A stretch of 28,600 nt of DNA, taken from positions 1 through 28,600 of the IMG/VR virus record IMGVR_UViG_3300042885_000259; one strand, 5' to 3'. Positions 6,093 to 12,327 of the stretch are shown in pieces. Every line of letters starts with the position of its first letter. Within the stretch, counting starts at the first letter, position 1. The notes below the pieces were generated by a model that did no database searches, was not told the origin of the DNA, and saw only the letters and a program-made list of their open reading frames with translations. A program made the position numbers and the translations under genes. This stretch comes from a virus.

Positions 6093-6751
6093 TGTGAAAA
6101 GTTTTTGTCCCCCATCTTTTTGATGAAGTGTTTGATATTATTACGATATAAGCCTACCTTATGATTCGGATGGATTGCAGATTGCTTGTCGTCCTCGCCG
6201 ATGTCGTTGTAGCCCTTAGCGATCATTTCATCGTAGTCGTGGAATACATCTGAGTGGCGATCCTTTTCGACATCAATCATCTTATCTTGCCTTCCTCCGT
6301 AGGAGTAGATTACGATAAAGTTTGGAGGTATCGATAGCCTCAATTTATATTTGAAAAGTTCCACCTCCTTGGTGTAAGTATAGAAAATTGTGTTTGGATT
6401 TTGCTTGGCTAGATAAAGCCAGTCTTGAGCGTATTGCTCTGAAAAGAAATCACCAGCATCGTGAATACGAATGAACTTGCGATTGTATTTTGGTTTTGAG
6501 ATTTCCTCGGTCATGAGGCTGAGCCACTTGGAGCGATTGAATAAAACTAATTCAAGTTTCTCCAGATGTGCTTTTTTTACATTTGAGAATTGGTAAGTCC
6601 CAGATTTGGCATAACAGAAAGCCCCACAGATTCCAGCGTTAGGACATGTATTGAACTTCTTGCCAGATGATAAAGTTACCCAATGTGCTGGAAGAGTCCA
6701 GCCGTAAATTCCACTCTTTCGTAAATCAGAATTTTGCGTTAAAAGTACCAT
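6077..6751 (-). CDS. GP88-family Cys-cluster phage protein, possible iron-sulfur or radical enzyme
   Basis: A 224-aa protein resembling the phage 'gene product 88' family. A compact cysteine cluster TCPNAGICGAFCYAKSG holds C36, C42 and C46 (C-x5-C-x3-C). This is followed by KFIRIHDAGDFFSEQYAQDW near residues 91-110 and TIFYTYTKEVELF near 120-132, the other conserved blocks I recall for the family. The cysteine spacing and the alternating strand/helix pattern are compatible with an Fe-S cluster in a TIM-barrel, loosely like radical SAM proteins, but the canonical CX3CX2C is absent. It sits directly before the ParB pair and the dioxygenase, so a step in base modification is plausible. Function is not established from sequence alone. 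Confidence 0.62.
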   Translation of the reverse strand: MVLLTQNSDLRKSGIYGWTLPAHWVTLSSGKKFNTCPNAGICGAFCYAKSGTYQFSNVKKAHLEKLELVLFNRSKWLSLMTEEISKPKYNRKFIRIHDAGDFFSEQYAQDWLYLAKQNPNTIFYTYTKEVELFKYKLRLSIPPNFIVIYSYGGRQDKMIDVEKDRHSDVFHDYDEMIAKGYNDIGEDDKQSAIHPNHKVGLYRNNIKHFIKKMGDKNFSQWQKK

Positions 6752-6976
6752 TTAGATAAGCCAGTTAATCAAAGAAAAAAGTCCGAAAATTACTCCAGTG
6801 ATTACGATTCTAACTATTGACATTGACCAGAGTTTGTCTTTAGCGATCCATGTGCCGATGCTTGGAGCATCAACCCAGAAAATAGCCAGAAGAATAATTC
6901 TGTCAGCCATAAAAGTTGCGAATACAAGTGGAAGCAGTAGTATGCCTATTGCTATTTTTAATTTGGATTGTTTCAT
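6752..6976 (-). CDS. Small two-helix membrane protein, function unknown
   Basis: A 74-aa protein with hydrophobic segments at about residues 7-32 and 53-73 around a polar stretch (DAPSIGTWIAKDKLW). I place the start at ATG 6976, with an A-rich leader. The frame stays open upstream to 7123, but those codons overlap the 35-aa membrane gene and look non-coding. The ATG overlaps the TGA of that gene. I do not recognise a family. The pair with 6973-7080 resembles two small membrane proteins made together; a membrane-directed early phage function is a guess. Confidence 0.65.
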   Translation of the reverse strand: MKQSKLKIAIGILLLPLVFATFMADRIILLAIFWVDAPSIGTWIAKDKLWSMSIVRIVITGVIFGLFSLINWLI

Positions 6977-7080
6977 TTTTCTATTTGTTTTAAGGTGGAA
7001 TAAATCATCATAGCGAGCATAATAATTATCACTCCGTAGTAGATTACGAATCCTAATTTGCGCTTGATATTTTCTTTCAT
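6973..7080 (-). CDS. Tiny single-helix membrane protein (35 aa)
   Basis: Found by hand reading. The ATG at 7078-7080 follows TTAAAAAAGCATA, which matches the A-rich AAAAAAGCAAA leader before many genes of this block. The 35-aa product has a basic N-terminus (MKENIKRK) and one hydrophobic helix at about residues 9-28, ending in a polar tail (STLKQIEK). Its TGA overlaps the next ATG (6974-6976). Leader, overlap and helix together support a real gene. Function unknown. Confidence 0.6.
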   Translation of the reverse strand: MKENIKRKLGFVIYYGVIIIMLAMMIYSTLKQIEK

Positions 7081-7095
7081 TATGCTTTTTTAAGA

Positions 7096-7180
7096 TGAAA
7101 TTAAGGGAGGTAGCTAAAAGCAATTTAAAGAATAGTCGAACATCCTTGTTTAGAATAAACTACCACCTCCCAGAATTTCA
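7096..7180 (-). repeat. Imperfect inverted repeat forming a long mRNA hairpin before a small membrane gene
   Basis: The arms are 7096-7113 (TGAAATT-AA-GGGAGG-TAG) and 7160-7180 (CTACCACCTCCC-AG-AATTTCA), about 16 pairs with one internal mismatch pair and a three-base bulge, around a 46-nt loop. In minus-strand mRNA it lies between the HTH gene and the ATG at 7080. The downstream arm ends 16 nt before that ATG, so the stem could block or expose its A-rich ribosome site. It also overlaps an 18-codon frame at 7125-7181, which I do not call a gene. Confidence 0.55.
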
Positions 7181-7217
7181 TTATGTAAAACTAATTATTA
7201 TTTCGACAATTCTATAA

Positions 7218-7442
7218 TTATTTGTTATTTTCCATGTACCTCCCTATTTTTTCTAGCGTTCCGGAGTGAAGTCCTTTTTTCTCTTCGCCAGAGTTTAGAT
7301 AAAGCCAGAGTTGATTCTGGTGGCATCCACACTGCTTCGCAAAGTAGTTTAGAGTTATGCCATGAAGTTCCATGTATTCGTTGATTAGCCGTCTTGCAGA
7401 ATCATTCATATTTGCAAGTTGCGATGGAGTTATTTTCACCAT
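7218..7442 (-). CDS. Small Cro/XRE-like helix-turn-helix protein
   Basis: A 74-aa protein with the layout of a lambda-repressor-like domain. Helix 1 is near residues 13-28, an HTH at about 29-50 includes LNYFAKQCGCHQNQLWLYLNSG, and a closing helix SGTLEKIGRYMEN lies at the C-terminus. It would bind DNA as a small transcription regulator, perhaps of early genes or the intergenic elements, though no operator can be assigned. The gene follows the DUF3127 SSB-like gene after 2 bp and has its own A/T-rich leader. It is too short to be a CI-type repressor with a protease domain, and no integrase is seen, so it does not by itself indicate a temperate phage. Confidence 0.72.
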   Translation of the reverse strand: MVKITPSQLANMNDSARRLINEYMELHGITLNYFAKQCGCHQNQLWLYLNSGEEKKGLHSGTLEKIGRYMENNK

Positions 7443-7444
7443 AA

Positions 7445-7807
7445 TTAAAAAGGTGAATCATCATCGTCCTCAGTCATACTACGGATTGCATCCTCTTGGA
7501 AGTTTGCTTCAATATTCCCCATCGGTTTTTGAGTGTTCCGATATTGAACTGACCAGATTTCCAGCGTAGCAAAGTACTTGATTTCGCCTTGAGGTGATTT
7601 CCATTCACGACCTCGAATGTTAATACTTGCTTCGACATCTTCCCCAACTTTCAAATTGTCAGCCAGATCAACTTTGTCTTGCGTCAGTTGGAACGGAATG
7701 AACTGAGGAAATTTATCCTCAGTTTTTAATACTAATTCACGACTTCTAAATTTGTCGCTAACCACTTTTGTTTGTCCAATAAAATGAACTTTTCCAGATA
7801 CTTTCAT
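7445..7807 (-). CDS. DUF3127-family single-stranded DNA-binding-like protein
   Basis: A 120-aa protein matching the DUF3127 family, common in Bacteroidetes and their phages and likely an OB-fold SSB analogue. Landmarks: GKVHFIGQTKVVSDKFRSRE (5-24), PQFIPFQLTQDKVDL (34-48), VGEDVEASINIRGREW (54-69) and KSPQGEIKYFATLEIW. The C-terminus is acidic and ends in DDDDSPF, like the SSB tip that docks partner proteins; the helicase at 9879-10820 ends in DCPF and may share that docking mode. Immediately downstream of the nuclease-ERF gene, it would coat ssDNA during recombination and replication. The ATG at 7807 follows AAAAAAAACAATT. Confidence 0.82.
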   Translation of the reverse strand: MKVSGKVHFIGQTKVVSDKFRSRELVLKTEDKFPQFIPFQLTQDKVDLADNLKVGEDVEASINIRGREWKSPQGEIKYFATLEIWSVQYRNTQKPMGNIEANFQEDAIRSMTEDDDDSPF

Positions 7808-7818
7808 AATTGTTTTTT

Positions 7819-8985
7819 TTACTTGTTAATCATTTGAATTGTTGATAATTGCTCTTTTGTTAAGGCATACATTTTCGTTGCCCATGCTTCGTTAATTACT
7901 TCGCCGTTGTGTTCTTTACGAGCGTTGATTGCTCCGCATAACTTTAGGAAGTCCTTCTCCGATATTGTTGGCTTTTGAGTAGCTGGAGGTGGTGGTGTAG
8001 ATTTCTTCGTTTGTTCACCAGATGCGTCCAAATCTGCGTCCGTAATTAACGTGAGAATCGAAGCCAGTGAGTACCTCCTCAAGTAAGAAATCGCACTCCC
8101 CAAAACTTGGAAGTCATTCATTCCTTTCAGCGCCACCCCTTGCGGAATATCGACTACGCTCTCCAGCGTTTGACCAGTTTCGATGTGGAATACAATCGTC
8201 TTGATTGAACTTCCCATTAGTGGCTGAGTATAGCCTAGTCCATGCTTTGCCAGAATCGGATTAATCACTTGGATAATTTTCGTTAGGTCGGCATAGGTGT
8301 AGCCGTAGCCTTGCGTTGCTTTGTGGATCACTGGCACCTCTTGTTGGAAGCCAGCCAGAGCCGTCCATAAATTCGACTCTAATCGAATCGGTTGATAATT
8401 TGACGTAGGCTGAAACTCCAGCCCCATGTCCTCTCGTACTTCATCGTACTGCTTTTTTGTTGCACTCATATTTATTTGTTTAAGATTACTAATTAAGTCA
8501 TCCGTTGTTATCAGATGAGCCAGTTTGATGGAGTAGGTATCGGATTTGAACACCCAGCCCCCTCCATCGCTATCGCCAATTTTATTTAGCTTTGCTTCCT
8601 CGAAAAAAGTTTCCTTATCGAGCCAGCCTACCAGCCATGCAGTAGACATATCCTCCAGTACATAAACCCAGAAGTACATGAAAGTCGCTTGCTTGGTATT
8701 GTGCGCTGAAATATTGGCGTTATGCTCCTTCCTTGGAGGCTTATTTACTCGGATTGTTTTGACATCGATAGTAACGTCACCAGATTTCAAATCGTAGTCC
8801 CGACATCCAACATATTCCGTAGGAACGCCAGATGAAACCAGATGGTCTAGTAGGACTATTTCACCGATGGCTCCGTACATTTGGCTATCGCCTTTGGTAA
8901 TAGAATTTCGTAGACTACTGAAGTCATATAATTTTTCGGCACGCATCAATTGACTTGATTGCACCTTCATTTCGATTACATTCAT
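7819..8985 (-). CDS. erf: PD-(D/E)XK nuclease-like domain fused to ERF single-strand annealing protein
   Basis: A 388-aa, two-part protein. Residues 1-172 look like a restriction-type nuclease fold: GAIGEIVLLDHL near 38-49 with E42, then CRDYDLKSGDVTIDVKT near 61-77 with D74-x-K76. Residues 173-388 are an ERF-family annealing protein: YTYADLTKIIQVINPILAKHG near 229-249 and DFQVLGSAISYLRRYSLASI near 291-310, then a DADLDASGE acidic turn and a Pro-rich linker (PPPPATQKP). ERF proteins anneal complementary strands during phage recombination. The junction lies at an in-frame ATG (8469) preceded by an A-rich leader (AAACAAATAAAT), so a shorter ERF-only product may also be made. Neighbours NinG, SSB and exonuclease fit one recombination module. 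Confidence 0.85.
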   Translation of the reverse strand: MNVIEMKVQSSQLMRAEKLYDFSSLRNSITKGDSQMYGAIGEIVLLDHLVSSGVPTEYVGCRDYDLKSGDVTIDVKTIRVNKPPRKEHNANISAHNTKQATFMYFWVYVLEDMSTAWLVGWLDKETFFEEAKLNKIGDSDGGGWVFKSDTYSIKLAHLITTDDLISNLKQINMSATKKQYDEVREDMGLEFQPTSNYQPIRLESNLWTALAGFQQEVPVIHKATQGYGYTYADLTKIIQVINPILAKHGLGYTQPLMGSSIKTIVFHIETGQTLESVVDIPQGVALKGMNDFQVLGSAISYLRRYSLASILTLITDADLDASGEQTKKSTPPPPATQKPTISEKDFLKLCGAINARKEHNGEVINEAWATKMYALTKEQLSTIQMINK

Positions 8986-9020
8986 ATTTGCTTTTTTTAG
9001 TTGTTCGACTTATGTTAAAG

Positions 9021-9572
9021 TTAAGAATTATTTCGATATAATCGACATTTTTCTTTGTAGATTTCGATTATTTCTCGAAGTTCAGATTTGGTAAATTTGC
9101 GTGTTTGATGAGCCACTTCGGATAGGTTAAAAACTTCCTCGCCGATCCGTTGCACCAGCCCTATTTGATAGTTCAGTAGATTCCCATGCAGATGCCTATT
9201 GCAGTAAACACATTGACCATGACAATTGCGTTCGTCAAAGGTCACTGCCTTGTGTCCTCCGCTGGAGTAATAATGTCCAGCATCGAATTTGCCTTGCAGA
9301 AGTTTTCCACATGAAACGCATTCCTTTCCAGCATCCCTTAAACGAATGAAAGTATTGAAGATCGCTTGCGCCTTCTTGGTAAGCGACTGAACTGTCTCAA
9401 GGTCAAATTTCCATTGATTGAGCCGTTCTTTGCTTTTTTTGGCTTGCATATCTTGTTGCTCTTGAACTTTCAGCATTGCTTCGGACGCTAGACACCTTTT
9501 GTCCCAGCAGTGTCGTTCTAATGTGCTATGCCTTGGTATGAAAGGCTTTTTGCAGTGTCTACATTTCTTCAT
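9021..9572 (-). CDS. ninG: NinG/Rap-type recombination endonuclease
   Basis: A 183-aa protein matching phage lambda NinG (Rap), a structure-specific nuclease that cuts branched recombination intermediates. The N-terminus has a treble-clef-like set (MKKCRHCKKPF ... RHCWDKRC). A central coiled helix follows. The C-terminal half holds the HNH-like core: CVSCGKLL near 86-93, DAGHYYSSGGH near 98-108, ERNCHGQCVYCNRHLHGN near 114-131, and QIGLVQRIG. All expected Cys and His ligands are present, so it should be active. It lies between the coiled-coil protein and the nuclease-ERF gene in the replication/recombination block. The ATG at 9572 is preceded by an A/T-rich leader. Confidence 0.9.
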   Translation of the reverse strand: MKKCRHCKKPFIPRHSTLERHCWDKRCLASEAMLKVQEQQDMQAKKSKERLNQWKFDLETVQSLTKKAQAIFNTFIRLRDAGKECVSCGKLLQGKFDAGHYYSSGGHKAVTFDERNCHGQCVYCNRHLHGNLLNYQIGLVQRIGEEVFNLSEVAHQTRKFTKSELREIIEIYKEKCRLYRNNS

Positions 9573-9573
9573 T

Positions 9574-9876
9574 CTACAAATTTACCCTATTTATTAGTTC
9601 GGCGTTTGTTTTTTTCAATTCAGCGATTTCAACCAGAAGTTCAGCATTGAGCCGTTCCAATTGGTAGTTGCGTCTGGAGTCTGAACGCCATGACTTTTCC
9701 AGCCAGTAGAAGCATTCAAGCGACTCCAGTAAATCAACCTCAGTGCGCTTCATTGAAGCAATTAAATCGACCTTATGTGAATGTGTTTTTTCTATCTCCT
9801 CTCGGGAGTTTTTGACCTTCCAGTAGACAAGGTTTAACACTGCCTTTCTACCAATCAAATAAAGTTCTACATCCAT
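9574..9876 (-). CDS. Coiled-coil protein beside the helicase, function unknown
   Basis: A 100-aa protein, hydrophobic near the start (MDVELYLIGRKAVLNLVYWK) and then strongly helical. The C-terminal 35 residues form a leucine-rich coiled coil (QLERLNAELLVEIAELKKTN). I prefer ATG 9876, two bases after the helicase stop; the frame also allows ATG 9891, inside the helicase gene. Position between helicase and NinG suggests an accessory replication or recombination factor such as a loader or spacer, but no family is recognised. Confidence 0.65.
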   Translation of the reverse strand: MDVELYLIGRKAVLNLVYWKVKNSREEIEKTHSHKVDLIASMKRTEVDLLESLECFYWLEKSWRSDSRRNYQLERLNAELLVEIAELKKTNAELINRVNL

Positions 9877-9878
9877 AG

Positions 9879-10820
9879 CTAAAAGGGACAATCGTTAGTA
9901 CTATTCGGCTCGGTGAAATCCCTCAATTCAATAACCTTTTGAACTGGAATATTGGAGATCCTTCGTGGTCGAAATTCAGCCAGAGCATCGAAGCCAGCTA
10001 TCTTGAATCCCAGTCCAGAATTAAACTCGCAAAGTACTGGATCATTGAGTCCAGTATTCCTTCCTCCAGTTTCCACATCCTTCACCTTTTCAATATCAAC
10101 CATCGTGTAATACTTCATCGTTTCGTGCTTGACTAATCGGTGGATCACCATCATGTCATCGCATCGGTTTAGGAACGGCTTGCCCCCTTCGATTGATGCC
10201 TTGAGTGGTGGTCGTAAATGCCCCTTCCAGTCACCATCGGTGTAGAGATTTCCTTGCCTACCAGATTCCGAATTGGGATGAGTGTTGATGTATATCGTCA
10301 TGCCAGATTGATTTGCGAATTGCCTCGCTTCGTTTAGGAATTTGTAGTTGCCTTCATGAGTCATTTCTCTGTCCAGAGCCGTATACGGATCTATCAAGCC
10401 AGCAGAAGCATCCGAGTCGGTAAATAATTTGATTAGTTCCTTTGGCTTGTAGAGTTTTGAATTGTCTACGAAATCAAAAAATTGCTCGATGAACATTGAG
10501 TAAGATTGAATTTCCGTTTCGGTCAGTTGCTTGAAAGGAATGCCAGCGTACATTTGTACCATGTCCCTAAGGATTTGTCCATGATTATTTTCGCCACTCC
10601 AAATGATGAATTTCATGTCGTGCTTGAGAGCCAAAACTAGAAAGTACCAGTTGATGAAATAGGACTTACCGACATTGTCATGCCCCAGAATTATTACCAG
10701 TTGACTAGGCTTGAATCGGATGTAGTCATCGAGTTCAGTACCGATGCCTAAGCCGTTCTTGATTTTACCAGATTTGTAGTCCAGTAAATACTGCATCGCA
10801 GTTCCTTTTTTGAGGATCAT
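9879..10820 (-). CDS. Phage replicative helicase-like RecA-fold ATPase
   Basis: A 313-aa DnaB/RecA-fold ATPase, probably the replicative helicase. Walker A is GHDNVGKS at residues 46-53, a Walker-B-like GLIDPYTALD at 141-150, and the catalytic-Glu-type IIWSGENN at 72-79. The THPNSESGRQGN and FLNRCDDMMVIHR segments match the sensor and DNA-loop region of DnaB-type enzymes. It lacks the N-terminal DnaB primase-binding domain, being shorter than the ~450-aa bacterial enzyme, as in many small phage helicases. The C-terminus (STNDCPF) is acidic and aromatic. It overlaps the initiator gene by ATGA at 10817-10820, so initiator and helicase are coupled, as in lambda O/P-like arrangements. Confidence 0.83.
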   Translation of the reverse strand: MILKKGTAMQYLLDYKSGKIKNGLGIGTELDDYIRFKPSQLVIILGHDNVGKSYFINWYFLVLALKHDMKFIIWSGENNHGQILRDMVQMYAGIPFKQLTETEIQSYSMFIEQFFDFVDNSKLYKPKELIKLFTDSDASAGLIDPYTALDREMTHEGNYKFLNEARQFANQSGMTIYINTHPNSESGRQGNLYTDGDWKGHLRPPLKASIEGGKPFLNRCDDMMVIHRLVKHETMKYYTMVDIEKVKDVETGGRNTGLNDPVLCEFNSGLGFKIAGFDALAEFRPRRISNIPVQKVIELRDFTEPNSTNDCPF

Positions 10821-11482
10821 GATTTCTTGATTTTAGCCATTACATTATTCATAAGATCATCACCAGATTGAGCATCGCTGGAGGCAAATTTTATATCATT
10901 TTTTTTCCAGTTAGCCAGCCTCCGAGATACATCGAATGCAGTTTCCTTCTCCCAGCGTAATTTGTTGTCCTTGGTAGTCTCGGTCCAGTAGAGGTAGAAG
11001 TCGTTGCATAAGTCCCTCCCAAATTTCTCCACGAATGGAGCGACCAGAAGTTGAAAGGCTACCTTCTTTTCCTTATTATCTTTCTTATCTTTATTGTTTG
11101 GGTTCGTCTGCGTTTCGTCAGCGTTTCGTTTGCGTTTCGTCTGCGTTTCGTTTCCGTTTTCATCGGACTGATAATCATCATATTTACAGATAGTTATCCG
11201 TGTCGTTTTCGTTTCGTTTTTGATTACAATCATGTTATCTTTTTCAAGCAACTTCAGAAACCTCCTCGCCTTACTTTTGTCACATCCCCAGCGCTGAGCC
11301 AGAGTCTCTAAAGAGCGCAGTGACTCACCTCTTTTGCAAGTGAATAACATGCCTCCGATTTCAATCTTTTGCTCGGAATAATTCGCCAGAGAAATCAAGT
11401 CAATCCAGCATCGAAATTTCCATGCATCTTTGAAGATCCAGTGTTCTAATACCGACCTATTTATTTTTACATATCCGCTCAT
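10817..11482 (-). CDS. Replication initiator, winged-helix, O/DnaD-like
   Basis: A 221-aa protein with an N-terminal winged-helix domain: VKINRSVLEHWIFKDAWKFR near residues 5-24 and the HTH LETLAQRWGCDKSKARRFLKLLEKD (split here as about 58-73 and 74-82), then a beta wing (MIVIKNETKTTRITI). Phage initiators of this type bind origin iterons. A low-complexity Lys/Asn/Thr linker (about 109-141) follows, then a helical C-terminal domain (AFQLLVAPFVEKFGRD...) that likely contacts the helicase. The linker DNA is an 11-bp tandem repeat (11110-11153), out of step with codons. The ATG at 11482 follows AAAAAGCAAAGT. It overlaps both neighbours by 4 bp. Primase-type activity is not evident. Confidence 0.78.
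   Translation of the reverse strand: MSGYVKINRSVLEHWIFKDAWKFRCWIDLISLANYSEQKIEIGGMLFTCKRGESLRSLETLAQRWGCDKSKARRFLKLLEKDNMIVIKNETKTTRITICKYDDYQSDENGNETQTKRKRNADETQTNPNNKDKKDNKEKKVAFQLLVAPFVEKFGRDLCNDFYLYWTETTKDNKLRWEKETAFDVSRRLANWKKNDIKFASSDAQSGDDLMNNVMAKIKKS
11110..11153. repeat. Four 11-bp tandem iterons, candidate replication origin
   Basis: The plus strand shows four head-to-tail units of GCGTTTCGTNN: 11110-11120, 11121-11131, 11132-11142 and 11143-11153. A degenerate unit lies on each side (11099-11109 and 11154-11164). Eleven bases is about one helical turn and not a codon multiple, so the repeat is kept at the DNA level. The left flank, about 11070-11100, is A/T-rich (TTATTATC, TTATCTTTATT) and could melt. 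An iteron array inside the initiator gene beside A/T-rich DNA is the layout of lambda-type origins. Confidence 0.62.
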
Positions 11483-11718
11483 ACTTTGCTTTTTATTATT
11501 ATGTGAGTAACGCCATCAATTTCCTTCTCAACCCAGTGCGCCTTCTCAACGAAGTCGAGGTGGTATTGATACCTTTGTTTGATGTAAGTTTTATACGCCG
11601 TGCCATCGGCATTGAATTGTTGACCAGTGCGAGCCAGTTCAACGATCTCTGCCAGCATGCCAGATAGAGTCTTAAATTCCATGAACTCAGCCTCGATTAC
11701 AATACGCTTCATTTTCAT
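11479..11718 (-). CDS. Small conserved-looking early protein, function unknown
   Basis: A 79-aa protein, mixed alpha/beta, ending with a likely beta hairpin (HWVEKEIDGVTHIIIKS). I recognise no motif. It begins ATG AAA ATG AAG at 11718 after CAAGCAAAC, the A-rich leader seen at other early starts, and its stop overlaps the initiator ATG by 4 bp, so it is translationally coupled to the replication genes. It may be a small replication accessory, but that is only proximity. Confidence 0.6.
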   Translation of the reverse strand: MKMKRIVIEAEFMEFKTLSGMLAEIVELARTGQQFNADGTAYKTYIKQRYQYHLDFVEKAHWVEKEIDGVTHIIIKSKV

Positions 11719-11858
11719 GTTTGCTTGATGGTAAAGTGACCAGAGTTATAGAAGCCAGAAGCCCTTAGTTGCCGTTCTTTCCAGCGACATAGAGCGTAGT
11801 TTGGGAGGTAGTAGGATTCCGCCTCTACCCCCCCTAGATGATAAGTTAATTTATACAT
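11715..11858 (-). CDS. 47-aa protein, short gene missed by length cut-offs
   Basis: Found by reading the 11719-11850 gap. ATG 11856-11858 opens a 47-codon frame ending in TGA at 11715-11717, overlapping the next ATG (ATGA) and overlapping the upstream gene's stop by 8 bp, the normal junctions in this block. The product, with MYKLTYHLGGVEAESYYLP at its start and FYNSGHFTIKQ near its end, is rich in Tyr and basic residues. It resembles short proteins I recall from other Bacteroidetes phages, but no function is known. Its codons cover a GC-rich imperfect hairpin (11804-11832, GGGAGGTAG / CTACCCCCC). Confidence 0.7.
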   Translation of the reverse strand: MYKLTYHLGGVEAESYYLPNYALCRWKERQLRASGFYNSGHFTIKQT

Positions 11859-12147
11859 TTTTTGGGATCATAAAATTATTAAAAAATTCCATCTTTGGCT
11901 CCCCCACTGCACGACCTTTTTCATTTTTAAAAACTGCCTCCTTGACCTTGATGCCATCGACATAAAATTTGAAGATCACCACATCGTCAAGTACGATTTT
12001 TTTGGTGTTGATTTCCACAAATAAATGCGAATTGTTAGCGCCGTTTCCTACCAGTATTTCTATACCAGAATCGTCCTTTGCGCCAAAGGATTTGCTACTG
12101 CCGTAAATACATGCAGTTACTTTGTTCCATATTGGATAGCTTCTCAT
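11851..12147 (-). CDS. 98-aa beta-rich protein, function unknown
   Basis: No family recognised. The sequence alternates short hydrophobic strands and turns (IEILVGNGANNSHLFVEI, KKIVLDDVVIFKFYVDGIKV), suggesting a compact beta-sheet fold, with a basic, amphipathic end (MEFFNNFMIPKN). The ATG at 12147 overlaps the TGA of the small gene at 12144-12317, and its TAA overlaps the next small gene. It belongs to the early small-gene run between the exonuclease and the initiator. Confidence 0.6.
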   Translation of the reverse strand: MRSYPIWNKVTACIYGSSKSFGAKDDSGIEILVGNGANNSHLFVEINTKKIVLDDVVIFKFYVDGIKVKEAVFKNEKGRAVGEPKMEFFNNFMIPKNV

Positions 12148-12317
12148 AACTTAGATTTGATTGTTAAATAACGAATGTAAAGGTCAGTATTAAAAGAGCC
12201 ACCCTTGGACTCTGCAATTGCGTTCCCACTCCAGAAGCGAATGTATTGAACGATGTTAAGTTGAAGTGGAAGTGGAAGCATCTCTGCTTCCGTCTCCGTT
12301 GTTTTCTTTCTTGCCAT
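12144..12317 (-). CDS. 57-aa protein, short gene in an apparent 180-bp gap
   Basis: Reading the gap between 12148 and 12327 shows ATG 12315-12317 and an open frame of 57 codons to TGA at 12144-12146, which overlaps the next ATG by ATGA. The leader is TTAAATAATCTATC. The product has a basic start (MARKKTTETEAEM), then a hydrophobic/aromatic stretch (LQLNIVQYIRFWSGN) and ends in YLTIKSKL. I do not recognise it. Junction style, matched to its neighbours, is the main support. Confidence 0.65.
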   Translation of the reverse strand: MARKKTTETEAEMLPLPLQLNIVQYIRFWSGNAIAESKGGSFNTDLYIRYLTIKSKL

Positions 12318-12327
12318 GATAGATTAT

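Noticed and set aside
7125-7181. 18-codon minus-strand frame
   Set aside because: Too short to judge and fully inside the inverted repeat; could be a leader peptide, but there is no supporting signal.
7218-7442. Evidence of lysogeny from the HTH protein
   Set aside because: A 74-aa XRE-like protein alone is not a repressor module; no integrase, excisionase or att site is visible.
11099-11164. CRISPR or protein-level repeat explanation for the 11-bp units
   Set aside because: No spacers between units, and an 11-bp period does not preserve codons.
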